A stretch of DNA of 38,492 nucleotides from Rhodoblastus acidophilus (GCF_025961575.1 NZ_JAOQNX010000041.1:1-38492); one strand, 5' to 3'; positions 8,735 to 18,664 are shown, counted from the first letter of the stretch. Notes: generated by a model not told the origin, from the sequence alone. Numbers and translations are program-made.

Positions 8735-9601
8735 ATGATCGACCTGACGGCGCTCGACCGGGAGGGCGCGGCGGCCTTGCTGCGCTTTTATCGCGACATT
8801 GGCGTGGAAACGCTGGTGGCGGAAAGCCCGTTCGACCGTTTCGCGCAATCGCAGGCGGAATTTTCGCAGCCCAAGCCGACGCCGCCTCCGCAGGTGGAAA
8901 GAGCCCGCCCCGCGCCTGTCGTCGCGCCCAAGCCGCCCGCTGCGCCAAGAACGCCGATGCCGGTCAAGCCGGCGGCCGCGCTGAGCCATGATGCGGCGAC
9001 GGCCAGCGCCCGCGAGCAGGCGGCCAGCGCCCAAACGCTGGATGAATTGCGCGAAAGACTCGCCGCCTTCGACGGCTGCGCGCTGAAAAACTCTGCAACC
9101 CAACTGGTGTTCGCCGATGGCGCGCCCGAGGCGCGGGTGATGCTGATCGGCGAGGGGCCGGGCGCCGACGAGGATCGAATCGGCCGCCCCTTCGTTGGCC
9201 GGGCCGGCCAATTGCTGGACAAGATGCTCGCCGCCATCGGGCTCGATCGCACAAAAGTCTATATCGCCAATGTCGTGCCCTGGCGTCCGCCGGGCAACCG
9301 CACGCCGACGCCGCAGGAACTGGCGCTGTGCCTGCCCTTCGTCCGCCGCCAGATCGAATTGGTCGCACCGGATTTTCTGGTGCTGCTCGGGGCCTGCGCG
9401 GCGCAGACGGTTTTGGACGAGAAAGAGGGGATCATGCGGCTGCGCGGCCATTGGCGCGATTATGCGTGCGGCGGCAAAACCATTCGCGCCCTGCCGATGC
9501 TGCACCCCGCCTATCTGCTGCGCGCGCCGCTGAAAAAAGCCGAGGCGTGGCGCGACCTGCGCGCTCTGAAAAAGGCCATGGATCATGCCGGCTCATTTTG
9601 A
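8735..9601 (+). CDS. Uracil-DNA glycosylase, family 4-like
   Basis: A 288-residue protein from the ATG at 8735 ([10 protein letters not shown]). After a Pro/Ala-rich linker (about residues 45-85) comes the UDG domain: motif A-like [20 protein letters not shown], then [17 protein letters not shown], and the motif B-like [11 protein letters not shown] near the end. It removes uracil from DNA in base-excision repair. Canonical family-4 enzymes hold a 4Fe-4S cluster with four cysteines; here the first of the CxxC pair is Phe (AFDGC) and the Cys of the KCRPP motif is Trp (PWRPP), leaving two candidates. I believe this Cys-poor form recurs in alphaproteobacteria. The 3' end overlaps rnhB by 17 bp, so the two are translationally coupled. 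Confidence 0.88.
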   Translation: MIDLTALDREGAAALLRFYRDIGVETLVAESPFDRFAQSQAEFSQPKPTPPPQVERARPAPVVAPKPPAAPRTPMPVKPAAALSHDAATASAREQAASAQTLDELRERLAAFDGCALKNSATQLVFADGAPEARVMLIGEGPGADEDRIGRPFVGRAGQLLDKMLAAIGLDRTKVYIANVVPWRPPGNRTPTPQELALCLPFVRRQIELVAPDFLVLLGACAAQTVLDEKEGIMRLRGHWRDYACGGKTIRALPMLHPAYLLRAPLKKAEAWRDLRALKKAMDHAGSF

Positions 9602-10244
9602 CGTCGAGCGCGAACTGATCGCGCAGGGTTTTGCCCTGGTGGCCGGCATTGACGAGGTCGGGCGCGGCCCGCTCGCCGGCCCGGTCTGCGTCGCCGCGGT
9701 GATTCTCGACCCGCAAAACCTGCCGGCTGGCCTGGACGATTCCAAAAAACTCTCGGCGAAGCGCAGGCTGGCGCTCGCGGAAGAGATTTATGCCTCGGCG
9801 CTGGCGATTTCCGTGGTAATGGCGCCGGCGGCCGAGGTGGACGCGCTCAACATCAGGGGCGCGACGCTCGCCGCCATGGTCCGCGCCGCGCGCACCTTGG
9901 CGCGGACGCCGGCTTTCGCCCTGATCGACGGGCGCGATGCGCCAGAGCTGATCTGTCCCGCGCGCGCGCTGGTCGATGGCGACGCCATCTCCATGTCGAT
10001 CGCCGCCGCCTCGATCGTCGCCAAGGTCGCGCGCGACAATCTGATGCAGCGGCTGGACCTTCTCTATCCCGTCTACGGATTTGCGGCGCACGCCGGTTAT
10101 GGCACCGCAGCGCATCTGGCGGCGCTGCGGCTGCATGGTCCGTGCCCCGAACATCGCCGCTCCTTTGCGCCCGTGCGGGCGGTCGCGAGCCTGGACGCGC
10201 GCCTGGAGCGCGCCCAGAGCGGCGGTGCTGTTGACGTTAGGTAA
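9585..10244 (+). CDS. rnhB: Ribonuclease HII
   Basis: A 219-residue RNase HII that cuts the RNA strand of RNA-DNA hybrids and removes misincorporated ribonucleotides. All four catalytic acids are identifiable with the same spacing as the E. coli enzyme: D23 and E24 in [15 protein letters not shown]115 in FALIDGRD and D133 in [21 protein letters not shown]. Length is typical. The start overlaps the end of the uracil-DNA glycosylase gene, giving a small DNA-repair operon. The stop is followed after two bases by a CtrA-box-like sequence that belongs to the next gene, ccrM, so the regulated transcription of ccrM begins just behind this gene. Confidence 0.96.
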   Translation: MPAHFDVERELIAQGFALVAGIDEVGRGPLAGPVCVAAVILDPQNLPAGLDDSKKLSAKRRLALAEEIYASALAISVVMAPAAEVDALNIRGATLAAMVRAARTLARTPAFALIDGRDAPELICPARALVDGDAISMSIAAASIVAKVARDNLMQRLDLLYPVYGFAAHAGYGTAAHLAALRLHGPCPEHRRSFAPVRAVASLDARLERAQSGGAVDVR

Positions 10245-10246
10245 GC

Positions 10247-10261
10247 CTAAGAAACGGTTAA
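10247..10261 (+). promoter_or_regulatory. CtrA-box-like site upstream of ccrM
   Basis: CTAA-gaaacgg-TTAA matches the CtrA consensus TTAA-N7-TTAA with one mismatch. It lies 109 bp before the ccrM start and directly after the rnhB stop. CtrA activates ccrM late in the cell cycle in Caulobacter, which makes this location meaningful; binding here is inferred. Confidence 0.45.
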
Positions 10262-11599
<1,338 letters not shown>

Positions 11600-11600
11600 G

Positions 11601-11619
11601 CGCCTTTGTCATCAAGGCG
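11601..11619 (+). terminator. Hairpin behind ccrM
   Basis: CGCCTT (11601-11606) and AAGGCG (11614-11619) form a 6-bp stem with a 7-nt loop, starting two bases after the ccrM stop. It lacks a T-run, so it is at best a weak terminator. Confidence 0.3.
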
Positions 11620-11626
11620 AAATCTC

Positions 11627-11650
11627 CGCCTTAATAAAGTCTTTACCCTG
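11627..11650 (+). promoter_or_regulatory. CtrA-like element overlapping GTCTTTACCCTG (copy 2)
   Basis: TTAA at about 11631-11634 followed by seven bases and TTTACC gives TTAA-N7-TTTA, one mismatch from the CtrA consensus. The 3' part is the 12-mer GTCTTTACCCTG at 11639-11650, identical to the copy before ccrM. It precedes the start at 11690 by 51 nt. Confidence 0.35.
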
Positions 11651-11689
11651 TCGTTTTCAATCTGCGTCGGAATGAGCTAACGACGCGCC

Positions 11690-12628
11690 ATGACCTATCT
11701 TCACCCGCCGCCCGGCGACGCCCCGGTGATCGTCACCAAGGACGTCGGCGGTTATGTCGATCAATACGCCGCGATGACCCGTCTCTACGCCGAGACCGGG
11801 CGCGAGGTGCGGCTGCACGAATGCCGCTCCGCCTGCACGCTGGCGCTGAGCCTGCCCAATGTCTGCGTCTATCCGAGCAGCCTGCTGAAATTCCACAAGG
11901 CCTATAATCCGCTCAACAAGGAGGCCAATGACGAGGTCTCGGACCAGTTGATGGCCTCCTATCCCGCGGCGGTGCGCGAGCGGCTCGGCGAGCTGACCCG
12001 CACCTACAAGGTTTTGACGGGCTCCGAACTCATTCGCCTCGGGATTCGCGATTGCAACCGGCCCGCCGGCCCCGCCTACGCGGTCGCGCGGGCGCGACCA
12101 AAACCCGGAGGCGCCGAACCCGGTTTCCTCAGCAAGGTCGCCGAAATGCTGTCGCCGACGCCGACGGCCGTTCGGGTCGAGCCCCGACGCGCCCAGGTCG
12201 CCGCCGCGCCGGTCAAGCCGACGAAACCCGAGCCGGCGGCGCCCCCGCCTGAGGTCGCGCCCTCCGCGCCCCCTGCCGCGCCGCCCGAGGCCGCGCCAGC
12301 GAAGCCGGAGCCCACGTCGGAGGCCCCGTTGCCGCCGGTTCGTCCCGCCGATCTCACCCCGCCGCCGGTCGCGCCACCGCCGGCGTCGCCTCAGGTCGCC
12401 GTTCCCGAGCCGCCTTCCGTTGCGCCCGAAACCGGGGACGTGCCGACGCCGCCCACGCGTCCCGCCGACCTCAACCCGCCGCCCGCGCAGGTCGCCGCCC
12501 CCGCGCCGCCCATTCGTCCGCCCGAGGCGCAGGCGCCCGCTTGGACCCGCCGCATCGCCGGCTCGGCGCCGATCCTGGCGACGGCGCGGTTCGCGCCCTT
12601 CTTCTATCGCCTGCTGCGCAAAGGCTGA
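11690..12628 (+). CDS. ClpP/crotonase-fold-like protein with proline-rich tail
   Basis: A 312-residue protein of unknown role. The first 125 residues resemble the ClpP-like periplasmic family COG3904: a GG pair at 20-21, ECRSACTLALSLP with Ser47 in the nucleophile-type S-A-C-T position, and FHKAY with His69 as a possible partner. No signal peptide is visible at this start and a TAA stands in frame just upstream, so the domain would be cytoplasmic unless exported differently. Residues about 160-285 are a Pro/Ala/Glu-rich linker with the phrase PPxRPADLxPPP repeated, and the last 25 residues (WTRRIAGSAPIL...) are basic and hydrophobic. The gene follows ccrM and shares its 12-nt upstream motif, hinting at co-regulation. 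Confidence 0.7.
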   Translation: MTYLHPPPGDAPVIVTKDVGGYVDQYAAMTRLYAETGREVRLHECRSACTLALSLPNVCVYPSSLLKFHKAYNPLNKEANDEVSDQLMASYPAAVRERLGELTRTYKVLTGSELIRLGIRDCNRPAGPAYAVARARPKPGGAEPGFLSKVAEMLSPTPTAVRVEPRRAQVAAAPVKPTKPEPAAPPPEVAPSAPPAAPPEAAPAKPEPTSEAPLPPVRPADLTPPPVAPPPASPQVAVPEPPSVAPETGDVPTPPTRPADLNPPPAQVAAPAPPIRPPEAQAPAWTRRIAGSAPILATARFAPFFYRLLRKG

Positions 12629-12639
12629 GAGGGAGGCGT

Positions 12640-13560
12640 TCACCGCCGCCGGAAAACGCCCGTCAGTTGCGGCGCGCCGTCGGTTTTGACCAGCCCGCGC
12701 TCAGCCAAATCCTCGAGCGCGGCGAGGGTGGACAGCGCCGCCGCGCCTTTCAGACGGGGATCGAGCTTTTCGTAAACGCGCTCGACGATTTCTGGGATTT
12801 CTTGCGCGCCGGCCTCCAGCGCCGTGAGAATCGAGGTCTCGCGCGCGCGTCGGTGATGCAACAGCGCGCGGACAAAACGCTGGGGTTGCGAAATCGGCCC
12901 GCCGTGCCCCGGCCAGTAGATCGCATGATCGGCCTCGCGCAGCCGGGCGAGCGAGTCCATATAGGGCCGCATCGCGCCATCCGGCGGCGCCACGATCGAG
13001 GTGGACCAGCCCATGATGTGATCGCCGGTGAACAAAGCCCGTTCTTGCGCCAGTTCGAAGCACAGATGGTTCATCGTGTGCCCCGGCGTCTCCCAGATTT
13101 TCAGCGCATAGCCCGGTCCGGCGACGATCTCGCCGTCGCTCAACACCCGGTCGGGCGCATGATCCGTGTCGTTGGAGGCGTCGAGCTTGTTGGTCTCGCC
13201 GAGCGCCAGATCGCGCGCCGGAAAATGCGGCGCGCATCCCAAAATTTCCGCGCCCGTCGCCTGTTGCAGCAAGCGGGCGGCCGGGGAGTGGTCGCGATGC
13301 GTATGGGTGACCAGGATTTTTGTCACCCGCTCGCCTTCCAGACTGGCGAGCAGCGCGTCAATATGTTCGGGAAGGTCGGGGCCGGGATCGATGACCACGA
13401 CATCGCCGGCGCCGACAATATAAGTGCAGGTGCCCGTAAAGGTGAAAGGGCCGGGATTGGGCGCGACCAACCGGCGCACCAGCGGCGAGACGCGCTGCAT
13501 CTCGCCGGCCGGCGCGGAAAAACTCAGATCGAAACGCGGCTCTTCGTCAATGTCGGTCAT
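12640..13560 (-). CDS. MBL-fold metallo-hydrolase (LACTB2-like)
   Basis: A 306-residue metallo-beta-lactamase-fold hydrolase with a C-terminal winged-helix domain, the layout of LACTB2/endoribonuclease-like MBL proteins. Metal ligands are H86, H88, D90 and H91 (THTHRDH), H161 (PGHTMNH), D180 (FTGDH) and H219 (WPGHGG). The C-terminal LKGAAALSTLAALEDLAERGLV is the helix-turn-helix-like tail (about 275-298). The substrate is unknown; RNA and thioester hydrolysis are both known among relatives. It converges with the ClpP-like gene with an 11-bp gap and lies downstream of the small secreted protein gene on the same strand. Confidence 0.88.
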   Translation of the reverse strand: MTDIDEEPRFDLSFSAPAGEMQRVSPLVRRLVAPNPGPFTFTGTCTYIVGAGDVVVIDPGPDLPEHIDALLASLEGERVTKILVTHTHRDHSPAARLLQQATGAEILGCAPHFPARDLALGETNKLDASNDTDHAPDRVLSDGEIVAGPGYALKIWETPGHTMNHLCFELAQERALFTGDHIMGWSTSIVAPPDGAMRPYMDSLARLREADHAIYWPGHGGPISQPQRFVRALLHHRRARETSILTALEAGAQEIPEIVERVYEKLDPRLKGAAALSTLAALEDLAERGLVKTDGAPQLTGVFRRR

Positions 13561-13598
13561 GGCGGCAGTCTGCGCCGCAAACGCCTGCGATCCAAGCC

Positions 13599-13973
13599 TT
13601 AATTGGTCTTTGTCGCGGTCCAGCGGCCGCCGCAGTAATCGGCGTTGGCCGACCAGGCGCCCGAAGCCGACGAACCCTTCACCGTCCCATTGGCGCGCAG
13701 CGCCCGCTCGCCCTGGCTGAACCGGCCGACGACCGTGTTGCTGGCGTCGATATAGCCCCAGGCTTCTCCGTTCGCGCCGTCGACGCCGACCACCTTGGCC
13801 TCACGGATGGTGATGACCACATTGGCCGAGGGCGTGCAATTGCCGACCGTGGTCTGCAGGGACATGCGCCATTTGCCGTCAAAGGCGCGAGAGGCGAGGC
13901 CTCCGTCCTGGGCCAGCGCAGGCAGTGGCGAGAGAACAAGAAGCAGGGGAACGAGCTTGCGGGCGGCGCGCAC
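13599..13973 (-). CDS. Small secreted protein of unknown function
   Basis: A 124-residue protein with a clear Sec signal peptide: basic MRAARK, hydrophobic LVPLLLVLSPLP, cleavage after ALA or ALAQ at about residues 20-22. The mature part starts with FDGKWRMSLQTTVGNC and ends YCGGRWTATKTN, with two cysteines that could form a disulphide in the periplasm and repeated short beta-like strands (VVITIREAKVVGV, GTVKGSSASGAWS). I recognise the FDGxW opening as common in uncharacterised alphaproteobacterial exported proteins but cannot assign a role. It sits between mutA (upstream, same strand) and the MBL hydrolase. Confidence 0.75.
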   Translation of the reverse strand: MRAARKLVPLLLVLSPLPALAQDGGLASRAFDGKWRMSLQTTVGNCTPSANVVITIREAKVVGVDGANGEAWGYIDASNTVVGRFSQGERALRANGTVKGSSASGAWSANADYCGGRWTATKTN

Positions 13974-14047
13974 GGAAAACCTCCGATGTCGGTATTTGCC
14001 GTACCGCTGCCACGTTTTCGCCGGATTGCAAAGGGACGAAAGCGCAA

Positions 14048-14071
14048 GCGGCGCCGTTTTATCGGCGCCGC
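14048..14071 (-). terminator. Hairpin downstream of mutA
   Basis: GCGGCGCCG (14048-14056) and CGGCGCCGC (14063-14071) form a perfect 9-bp stem with a 6-nt loop, 20 bp beyond the mutA stop. On the minus strand it is followed by TTGCGCTTTCG rather than a pure T-run. Confidence 0.5.
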
Positions 14072-14091
14072 AGCAAAAAGGCCACGCCGGT

Positions 14092-15900
14092 TCAGGCGGC
14101 GTCGAGCGCCGCCGTCAGTTGCGCCAGCACGTCGCTGCCGACAAAGACGAAATCGGCGACGCCGGCTTCGCGTAAAGACGCTTCCAGATCGCCGGGGCGG
14201 CCGGCGAACCAGACGGTCGCGCCAGCGTCCTTCAGCGCCTTGGCGGCGGCAACGCCGCTTTCGGCGTAAAGCGCGTCGGACGAGCACAGCACCGCGAGCT
14301 TGGCGCCGGAGGCCTTGAAGCCCGCCGCCAGCGCGGCCGGATCGGCAAAACCGTCGTTGGACAGGGCTTCGATGCCGCCGGCTTCAAAGAAGTTTTTGGC
14401 GAAGGTGGCGCGGGCGGTGAAAGCGGCGATCGGGCCGAGGTTCGCCAAAAAGATTTTCGGCCGGGCGCCCACGGCTTCCGCCTTGTCGCGCAGAGCCTCG
14501 AACGGCTGCGCCACCCGCTGCGGCGCGAGCGCCTTGGGGTTTGCGGCGGGCGCAGCCGGCGCCGGGATCAAGACGGCCACGGGCTTTTCGTGGATGTCGG
14601 GGAATTCCGAGGCGCCCGTCAGCGGCTCCTTTCGCCGCGCGGCCGCCTTGGCGCGCTCATTGGCGATCTTAGCGATTTCGCTGGCGATCAGGCCGCTGGC
14701 GAGCGCCTTGGCGAGGCCGCCGGCCTTTTCAATGTCCTGGAACAGGCTGTAGGCGCGTTCGACCAGCGAATCGGTGAGCGCCTCGACGCCGCCCGAGCCG
14801 GCGGCGGGGTCGGCGACCTTGCCGAGATTGGATTCCTCGAGCAGGACCAACTGGGTGTTGCGGGCGATGCGGCGCGCGAGCGCGTCGGGCAGGCCGAGCG
14901 CCTGGGTGAAGGGCAGGACGGCGATGCTGTCGGCGCCGCCAAGGCCCGCGGAAAACACAGCGACCGTCGAGCGCAACAGGTTCACCCAGGGGTCGCGGCG
15001 GGTCATCATGCGCCAGGCGGTTTCGCCATGGACGCGAATCGGACGCGGCGTAAGCCCGCAGGCGGTCTCGATGCTGGCCCAGAGACGGCGCAGGGCGCGG
15101 AATTTGGCCAGGCTCAAGAATTCGTCGGCGTCGGCGGCGAGGCGGAAGTCGATCTTTTCGCGCGCCTCCTCCAGCGACAGGCCGCCGGCCTCGAGCGCGC
15201 GCAGGTAATCGACGCCCGCCGCCAGCGCAAAGGCGAGTTCCTGGGCGGGCGAGCCGCCGGCGGCATGGACGATGCGGCCGTCCGCCGCCAAAACCCCGCC
15301 AAAACCTTTTTCGTGGAGCGCCTTGACCCGCGCGGCCAGGGCGAGGCCGGCTTTTTGCCAATCCAGCGTCTCGCCGGAGAGCGCAGCGGCGCCCAGCGGA
15401 TCGAGTCCGAGCGAAAGATCGAGCTTTTTCAAGTCATGGCCGGCGACGCGCGTCTCAATCGCCGCGACAATGGCCTCGTTGTCCCCGGGCAGATCGAAAA
15501 TAATGCGCAGGCCCGCGTCGAGATAAACGCCATCGAGCGCCGGGGCGAGGGCGGCGGCGTCCTTCAGGCCGAACCCATAGGCTCCCGCCGAGCCCGCGAA
15601 CACCACATGCAGGCCGTTGGCGCCGTTTTCCAGATCGGTCAGCGCCAGCTTGTTGGCTTCCGCGCCCTCCGGATGATCGATGCGCGCCGTCACCGCCCAA
15701 TCGCCGGCCCCGCGGAAGGCGCGGGGTTTTCCCGACGCGCGGGCGTAAAGCGGCTGGATGTCGAACCCGTCATAGGTCTTGGAGATCAGGCGGGAGAATG
15801 GCGCGCCCTTGAGCGCGGTTTCGACCTTCTGCCGCCATTGCTCTTCGGTGGCGGGGGCGAACACATCGGCGAAGGGCGTGGCGGTTTCGGTCGCTGCCAT
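14092..15900 (-). CDS. mutA: Methylmalonyl-CoA mutase small (beta) subunit
   Basis: A 602-residue protein from the ATG at 15900 (MAATETATPF), which has AGGAGA upstream; the open frame extends 17 codons further but without a ribosome site. It has the TIM-barrel substrate domain (WRQKVETALKGAPFSRLISKTYDG ... RNTQLVLLEESNLGKVADPAAGSGGVE) and a degenerate B12-binding C-terminal domain. The DxHxxG cobalt-ligand motif is absent; the equivalent region reads LANLGPIAAFTARATF. That is the mark of the non-catalytic small subunit, which pairs with MutB to interconvert methylmalonyl-CoA and succinyl-CoA. mutB is not in the window: the flanking gene upstream is an unrelated small membrane protein in the opposite direction, so the partner must be elsewhere. 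Confidence 0.93.
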   Translation of the reverse strand: MAATETATPFADVFAPATEEQWRQKVETALKGAPFSRLISKTYDGFDIQPLYARASGKPRAFRGAGDWAVTARIDHPEGAEANKLALTDLENGANGLHVVFAGSAGAYGFGLKDAAALAPALDGVYLDAGLRIIFDLPGDNEAIVAAIETRVAGHDLKKLDLSLGLDPLGAAALSGETLDWQKAGLALAARVKALHEKGFGGVLAADGRIVHAAGGSPAQELAFALAAGVDYLRALEAGGLSLEEAREKIDFRLAADADEFLSLAKFRALRRLWASIETACGLTPRPIRVHGETAWRMMTRRDPWVNLLRSTVAVFSAGLGGADSIAVLPFTQALGLPDALARRIARNTQLVLLEESNLGKVADPAAGSGGVEALTDSLVERAYSLFQDIEKAGGLAKALASGLIASEIAKIANERAKAAARRKEPLTGASEFPDIHEKPVAVLIPAPAAPAANPKALAPQRVAQPFEALRDKAEAVGARPKIFLANLGPIAAFTARATFAKNFFEAGGIEALSNDGFADPAALAAGFKASGAKLAVLCSSDALYAESGVAAAKALKDAGATVWFAGRPGDLEASLREAGVADFVFVGSDVLAQLTAALDAA

Positions 15901-16039
15901 GACAAGTCTCCTATTTCGCGCCCTTTTGCCACGTCGCGCGGCCGCGCGCACCTTGTCTTTTGGCGAAGGGAAATCTTTACGTCATGTTCATTCCTGGCTT
16001 CCGAGATAGGACCCATATTGCGACTCGGAGCCTTTTGCC

Positions 16040-16363
16040 ATGGACTCGATTTTCCCGATCCTCATTTTTGTTTTTGCAGGGCTTTGGCCGGCGCTCGGCA
16101 TGGTCAAGGGCCTCGATTACGTTGAGCGCATGGGCAGGCCGGTCGATACGCCCGATCTTTGGCTCGTCACGTGGGTAATCACCGCGATCTTGCTCTATTG
16201 CGCCGTCCACAGCGCGCTTGATCCGCACTTTCTGACCAAGGGGCAACCGGAACGCGAAAGCGATGCGGCAATCCCGCGCGCGGTCAAGGCGCTGTTGTTT
16301 TTCTGGGCGGCGCAGCCCTTGCCCGCGCTCTGGTTGATCATCCGAAGCAAACGCCGCAATTAA
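16040..16363 (+). CDS. Small three-helix membrane protein, unknown function
   Basis: A 107-residue protein with three predicted membrane segments: about residues 4-22 (FPILIFVFAGLWPALGM), 42-61 (WLVTWVITAILLYCAVHSAL) and 83-101 (VKALLFFWAAQPLPALWLII), and a basic C-terminal end (RSKRRN). The hydrophilic loops carry charged residues and a Pro. I do not recognise a family. It is divergent from mutA with a 139-bp gap that must hold promoters for both. The antisense reading frame over the same bases is low-complexity and was not accepted. Confidence 0.65.
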   Translation: MDSIFPILIFVFAGLWPALGMVKGLDYVERMGRPVDTPDLWLVTWVITAILLYCAVHSALDPHFLTKGQPERESDAAIPRAVKALLFFWAAQPLPALWLIIRSKRRN

Positions 16364-16480
16364 CAAATGTTAACACTTTTCGGTTCCAAGATCAGCCCCA
16401 GACGCCGTGTCGCCGGTCCCATTGTCGCCGTGTTTCTCCCTCAGAAACGGCCGAGATTCTGCTATTGGAAGTGAAAGCTG

Positions 16481-17689
16481 ATGTTTGCGCGAAAGATGGC
16501 GGCGAGCTTCGCCGTGCTCTCCCTGGCCCTTGCCCCGGCCCTGTCGGGCTGCTCGACGGTGAGCATGGCCGAGGGCGGCTCCCATCTCGGCTCGCAGATG
16601 CAGTCGAGTCTTTCCAACGGCGTCTCCAATGTCGGCGGCATTTTTTCCGGCGGACCCGATGCGCCCGCCTATTCGACCCGCATTTTCGTCGTCTCCACGC
16701 GAAAAGGCGGCAATCATTCGACCGAGCTGACGCCGGGCGCCGTGGCGCGCTATTCGCTCGACACGATCACCGTGCCGCCGGGCCATGAGGCGGGCGATCT
16801 GGAGCGTCCGAACTGGGGCGCGCCGGACCCGCGCCGCCACATCGCGGTCGCCGAACATTCGGAGCTGGATGGCCGCGAATTCCGCAACCAGCTCGCCGCC
16901 CAGATTTCCGGCCGGGTCGGCCTCGCCCGCGACGTGCTGGTCTATGTCCATGGGTTCAACACATCGCTCGACGACGCGCGCTTCCGGGAGGCGCAATTGG
17001 TGGTCGACGGCAATTTCTCCGGCGTCCCCGTGCTGTTCACCTGGCCGTCCAAATCGGCCTTGCTCGCCTATGGCGCGGACAAGGAAAGCGCCACCGCCTC
17101 GCGCGACGCCTATCTGAAGATGCTCAACGAGATTGCGGCGACGCCGGGCGTCGGCCACGTGCACATTCTCGCGCACAGCATGGGCACCTGGCTCACCATG
17201 GAGACGCTGCGCGAGGCCGCGCTTTCCGGCTCGCCCGATCTCAACGGCAAGCTCGGCCAGGTGCTGCTGGCGGCGCCGGACATCGATCTCTCCGTGTTCC
17301 GGCAGCAGATCTCCCGGCTCGATGCGTCGAAATTCTCGGTGTTCGTGTCGAAGGGCGACCGCGCCCTGCAATTGTCCGCGGGTCTGCAGGGCGACCGCCG
17401 CCTCGGCTCGCTCGACCCCGGCTCGAACCGGGACCGCGAGCTGATCGACGGCCTCGGCGTCTCCGTCTACGACATCTCAGCCTTTTCCAGCGGCCTGATC
17501 GGCCACGACAATTACGCCAACGCCCCGGCCGTGGTGAGCCAGATCGGCGCGACGCTGAACAAGGCGCCCGCCGACCAGGGACAAGCGGTGATCGACGCCG
17601 GCGCCGACCGCAGCGTGCGCCCGGACCCCAAAGCGATCACCACAACGGATTTGGCGCCGGTTGCCGCCGAACAGAAGCCCGCGCAATAA
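16481..17689 (+). CDS. Alpha/beta-hydrolase lipoprotein (DUF900 family)
   Basis: A 402-residue predicted lipoprotein. The N-terminal signal ends in the lipobox LSGC with C24 as the lipidated residue. The hydrolase domain has the DUF900 layout: TRIFVVSTRK at about 66-75, VLVYVHGFNTS (oxyanion HG), FTWPS and the nucleophile elbow AHSMGTW with Ser233. The acid and His are probably in APDIDLSVF and in the later GHDNYAN segment. Such esterase/lipase-like proteins face the periplasm; the substrate is unknown. The tail beyond about residue 350 is Ala/Pro-rich and likely unstructured. It starts 117 bp after the small membrane gene, in its own AT-richer leader. Confidence 0.85.
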   Translation: MFARKMAASFAVLSLALAPALSGCSTVSMAEGGSHLGSQMQSSLSNGVSNVGGIFSGGPDAPAYSTRIFVVSTRKGGNHSTELTPGAVARYSLDTITVPPGHEAGDLERPNWGAPDPRRHIAVAEHSELDGREFRNQLAAQISGRVGLARDVLVYVHGFNTSLDDARFREAQLVVDGNFSGVPVLFTWPSKSALLAYGADKESATASRDAYLKMLNEIAATPGVGHVHILAHSMGTWLTMETLREAALSGSPDLNGKLGQVLLAAPDIDLSVFRQQISRLDASKFSVFVSKGDRALQLSAGLQGDRRLGSLDPGSNRDRELIDGLGVSVYDISAFSSGLIGHDNYANAPAVVSQIGATLNKAPADQGQAVIDAGADRSVRPDPKAITTTDLAPVAAEQKPAQ

Positions 17690-17755
17690 TGCCTCGACAC
17701 ATGTCAGGAGCGGCGGCGTAACCGCGCGCCCGCCCTGAATGATCGGGAGGGCTCA

Positions 17756-18664
17756 GTGGCGACCAATCCCTATGAGGTTCTCGGCGTGCGCGCGTCGGCT
17801 TCGGCGGCCGAAATCCAAAAGGCTTACAGGGCGCTGGCGAAAAAGCTGCACCCTGACCTCAATCCCGGCGACACAGCGTCCGAAGAGAAGTTCAAGGAGG
17901 TCACGGCCTCCTACGATCTGCTGCGCGATCCTGAAAAGCGCAAGCGCTTTGACGACGGCGAGATCGACGCCTCCGGGATGGAGCGGCCGCCGCGACACTA
18001 TTACCGGGATTATTCCGACGCGGCCAATGGCCATTCCTACGCCAGCAACGCCGGCTTCACCGATTTTTCCGAAGACGACGATCCCTTCGCCGAGCTGCTC
18101 AGGCGCAGCCAGCGCGCCCGCGCCAACAGGCGCGGCGAGGATTTGCATTTCCGGCTGCCCATCGCCTTCGTCGACTCGATCACCGGCGCGAGCAAGCGGA
18201 TCGCGCTGCCGGACGGCGGCGCGCTCGACGTGACCATCCCGCCGGGACTGGTCGACGGCCAGACGCTGCGTCTGAAAGGAAAAGGCGCGCCGGGTCTGGG
18301 GGAGGGCGGCCCGGGCGACGCCCTCATCGAGATCGAAGTGCTGCCCGACCCGCGTTTCGCCCGGGATGGCGACAATATCGTGCTGGACCTGCCGATCTCG
18401 CTGCGAGAGGCCGTGCTCGGCGCCAGAATCCGCGTCCCGACGCCGACCGGAGAGGTCGAGATGGCGCTTCCCAAGGGCTCGAACACCGGAACGACGCTTC
18501 GCCTGAAGGGCAAGGGCGCGCCCCGCCGCGGCGGCGGCCATGGCGACGAACTCGTCAAGTTGAAGGTGGTGCTGCCCAAGCCGCCGGATCCCGCGCTTGA
18601 AGCCTTTGTGGAGACATGGAGCGAGGCCGACAGGTTCAACCCGCGCGAAGGCATGCCGTCATGA
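17756..18664 (+). CDS. cbpA: CbpA-type DnaJ co-chaperone
   Basis: A 302-residue J-domain protein starting at a GTG (17756) with GGGAGG upstream. The J domain covers residues 4-68 with the HPD triad at 32-34, followed by a Gly-poor linker and two C-terminal beta domains (DLHFRLPIAFVDSITGASKRI and VLDLPISLREAVLGARIRVPTP). There is no cysteine-rich zinc finger, so this is CbpA-like rather than DnaJ proper. It stimulates DnaK ATPase and delivers substrates. The stop overlaps the next start as ATGA, coupling it to the CbpM-like modulator, a conserved pairing. Confidence 0.93.
   Translation: MATNPYEVLGVRASASAAEIQKAYRALAKKLHPDLNPGDTASEEKFKEVTASYDLLRDPEKRKRFDDGEIDASGMERPPRHYYRDYSDAANGHSYASNAGFTDFSEDDDPFAELLRRSQRARANRRGEDLHFRLPIAFVDSITGASKRIALPDGGALDVTIPPGLVDGQTLRLKGKGAPGLGEGGPGDALIEIEVLPDPRFARDGDNIVLDLPISLREAVLGARIRVPTPTGEVEMALPKGSNTGTTLRLKGKGAPRRGGGHGDELVKLKVVLPKPPDPALEAFVETWSEADRFNPREGMPS

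Noticed and set aside
15977-16366. Minus-strand 129-codon frame opposite the small membrane gene
   Set aside because: Charged, low-complexity; the plus strand gives a coherent three-helix protein.
16366-16405. GGAAC-N17-TGTT on the minus strand, EcfG-like
   Set aside because: Points towards the 3' end of a plus-strand gene with no minus-strand gene to serve.
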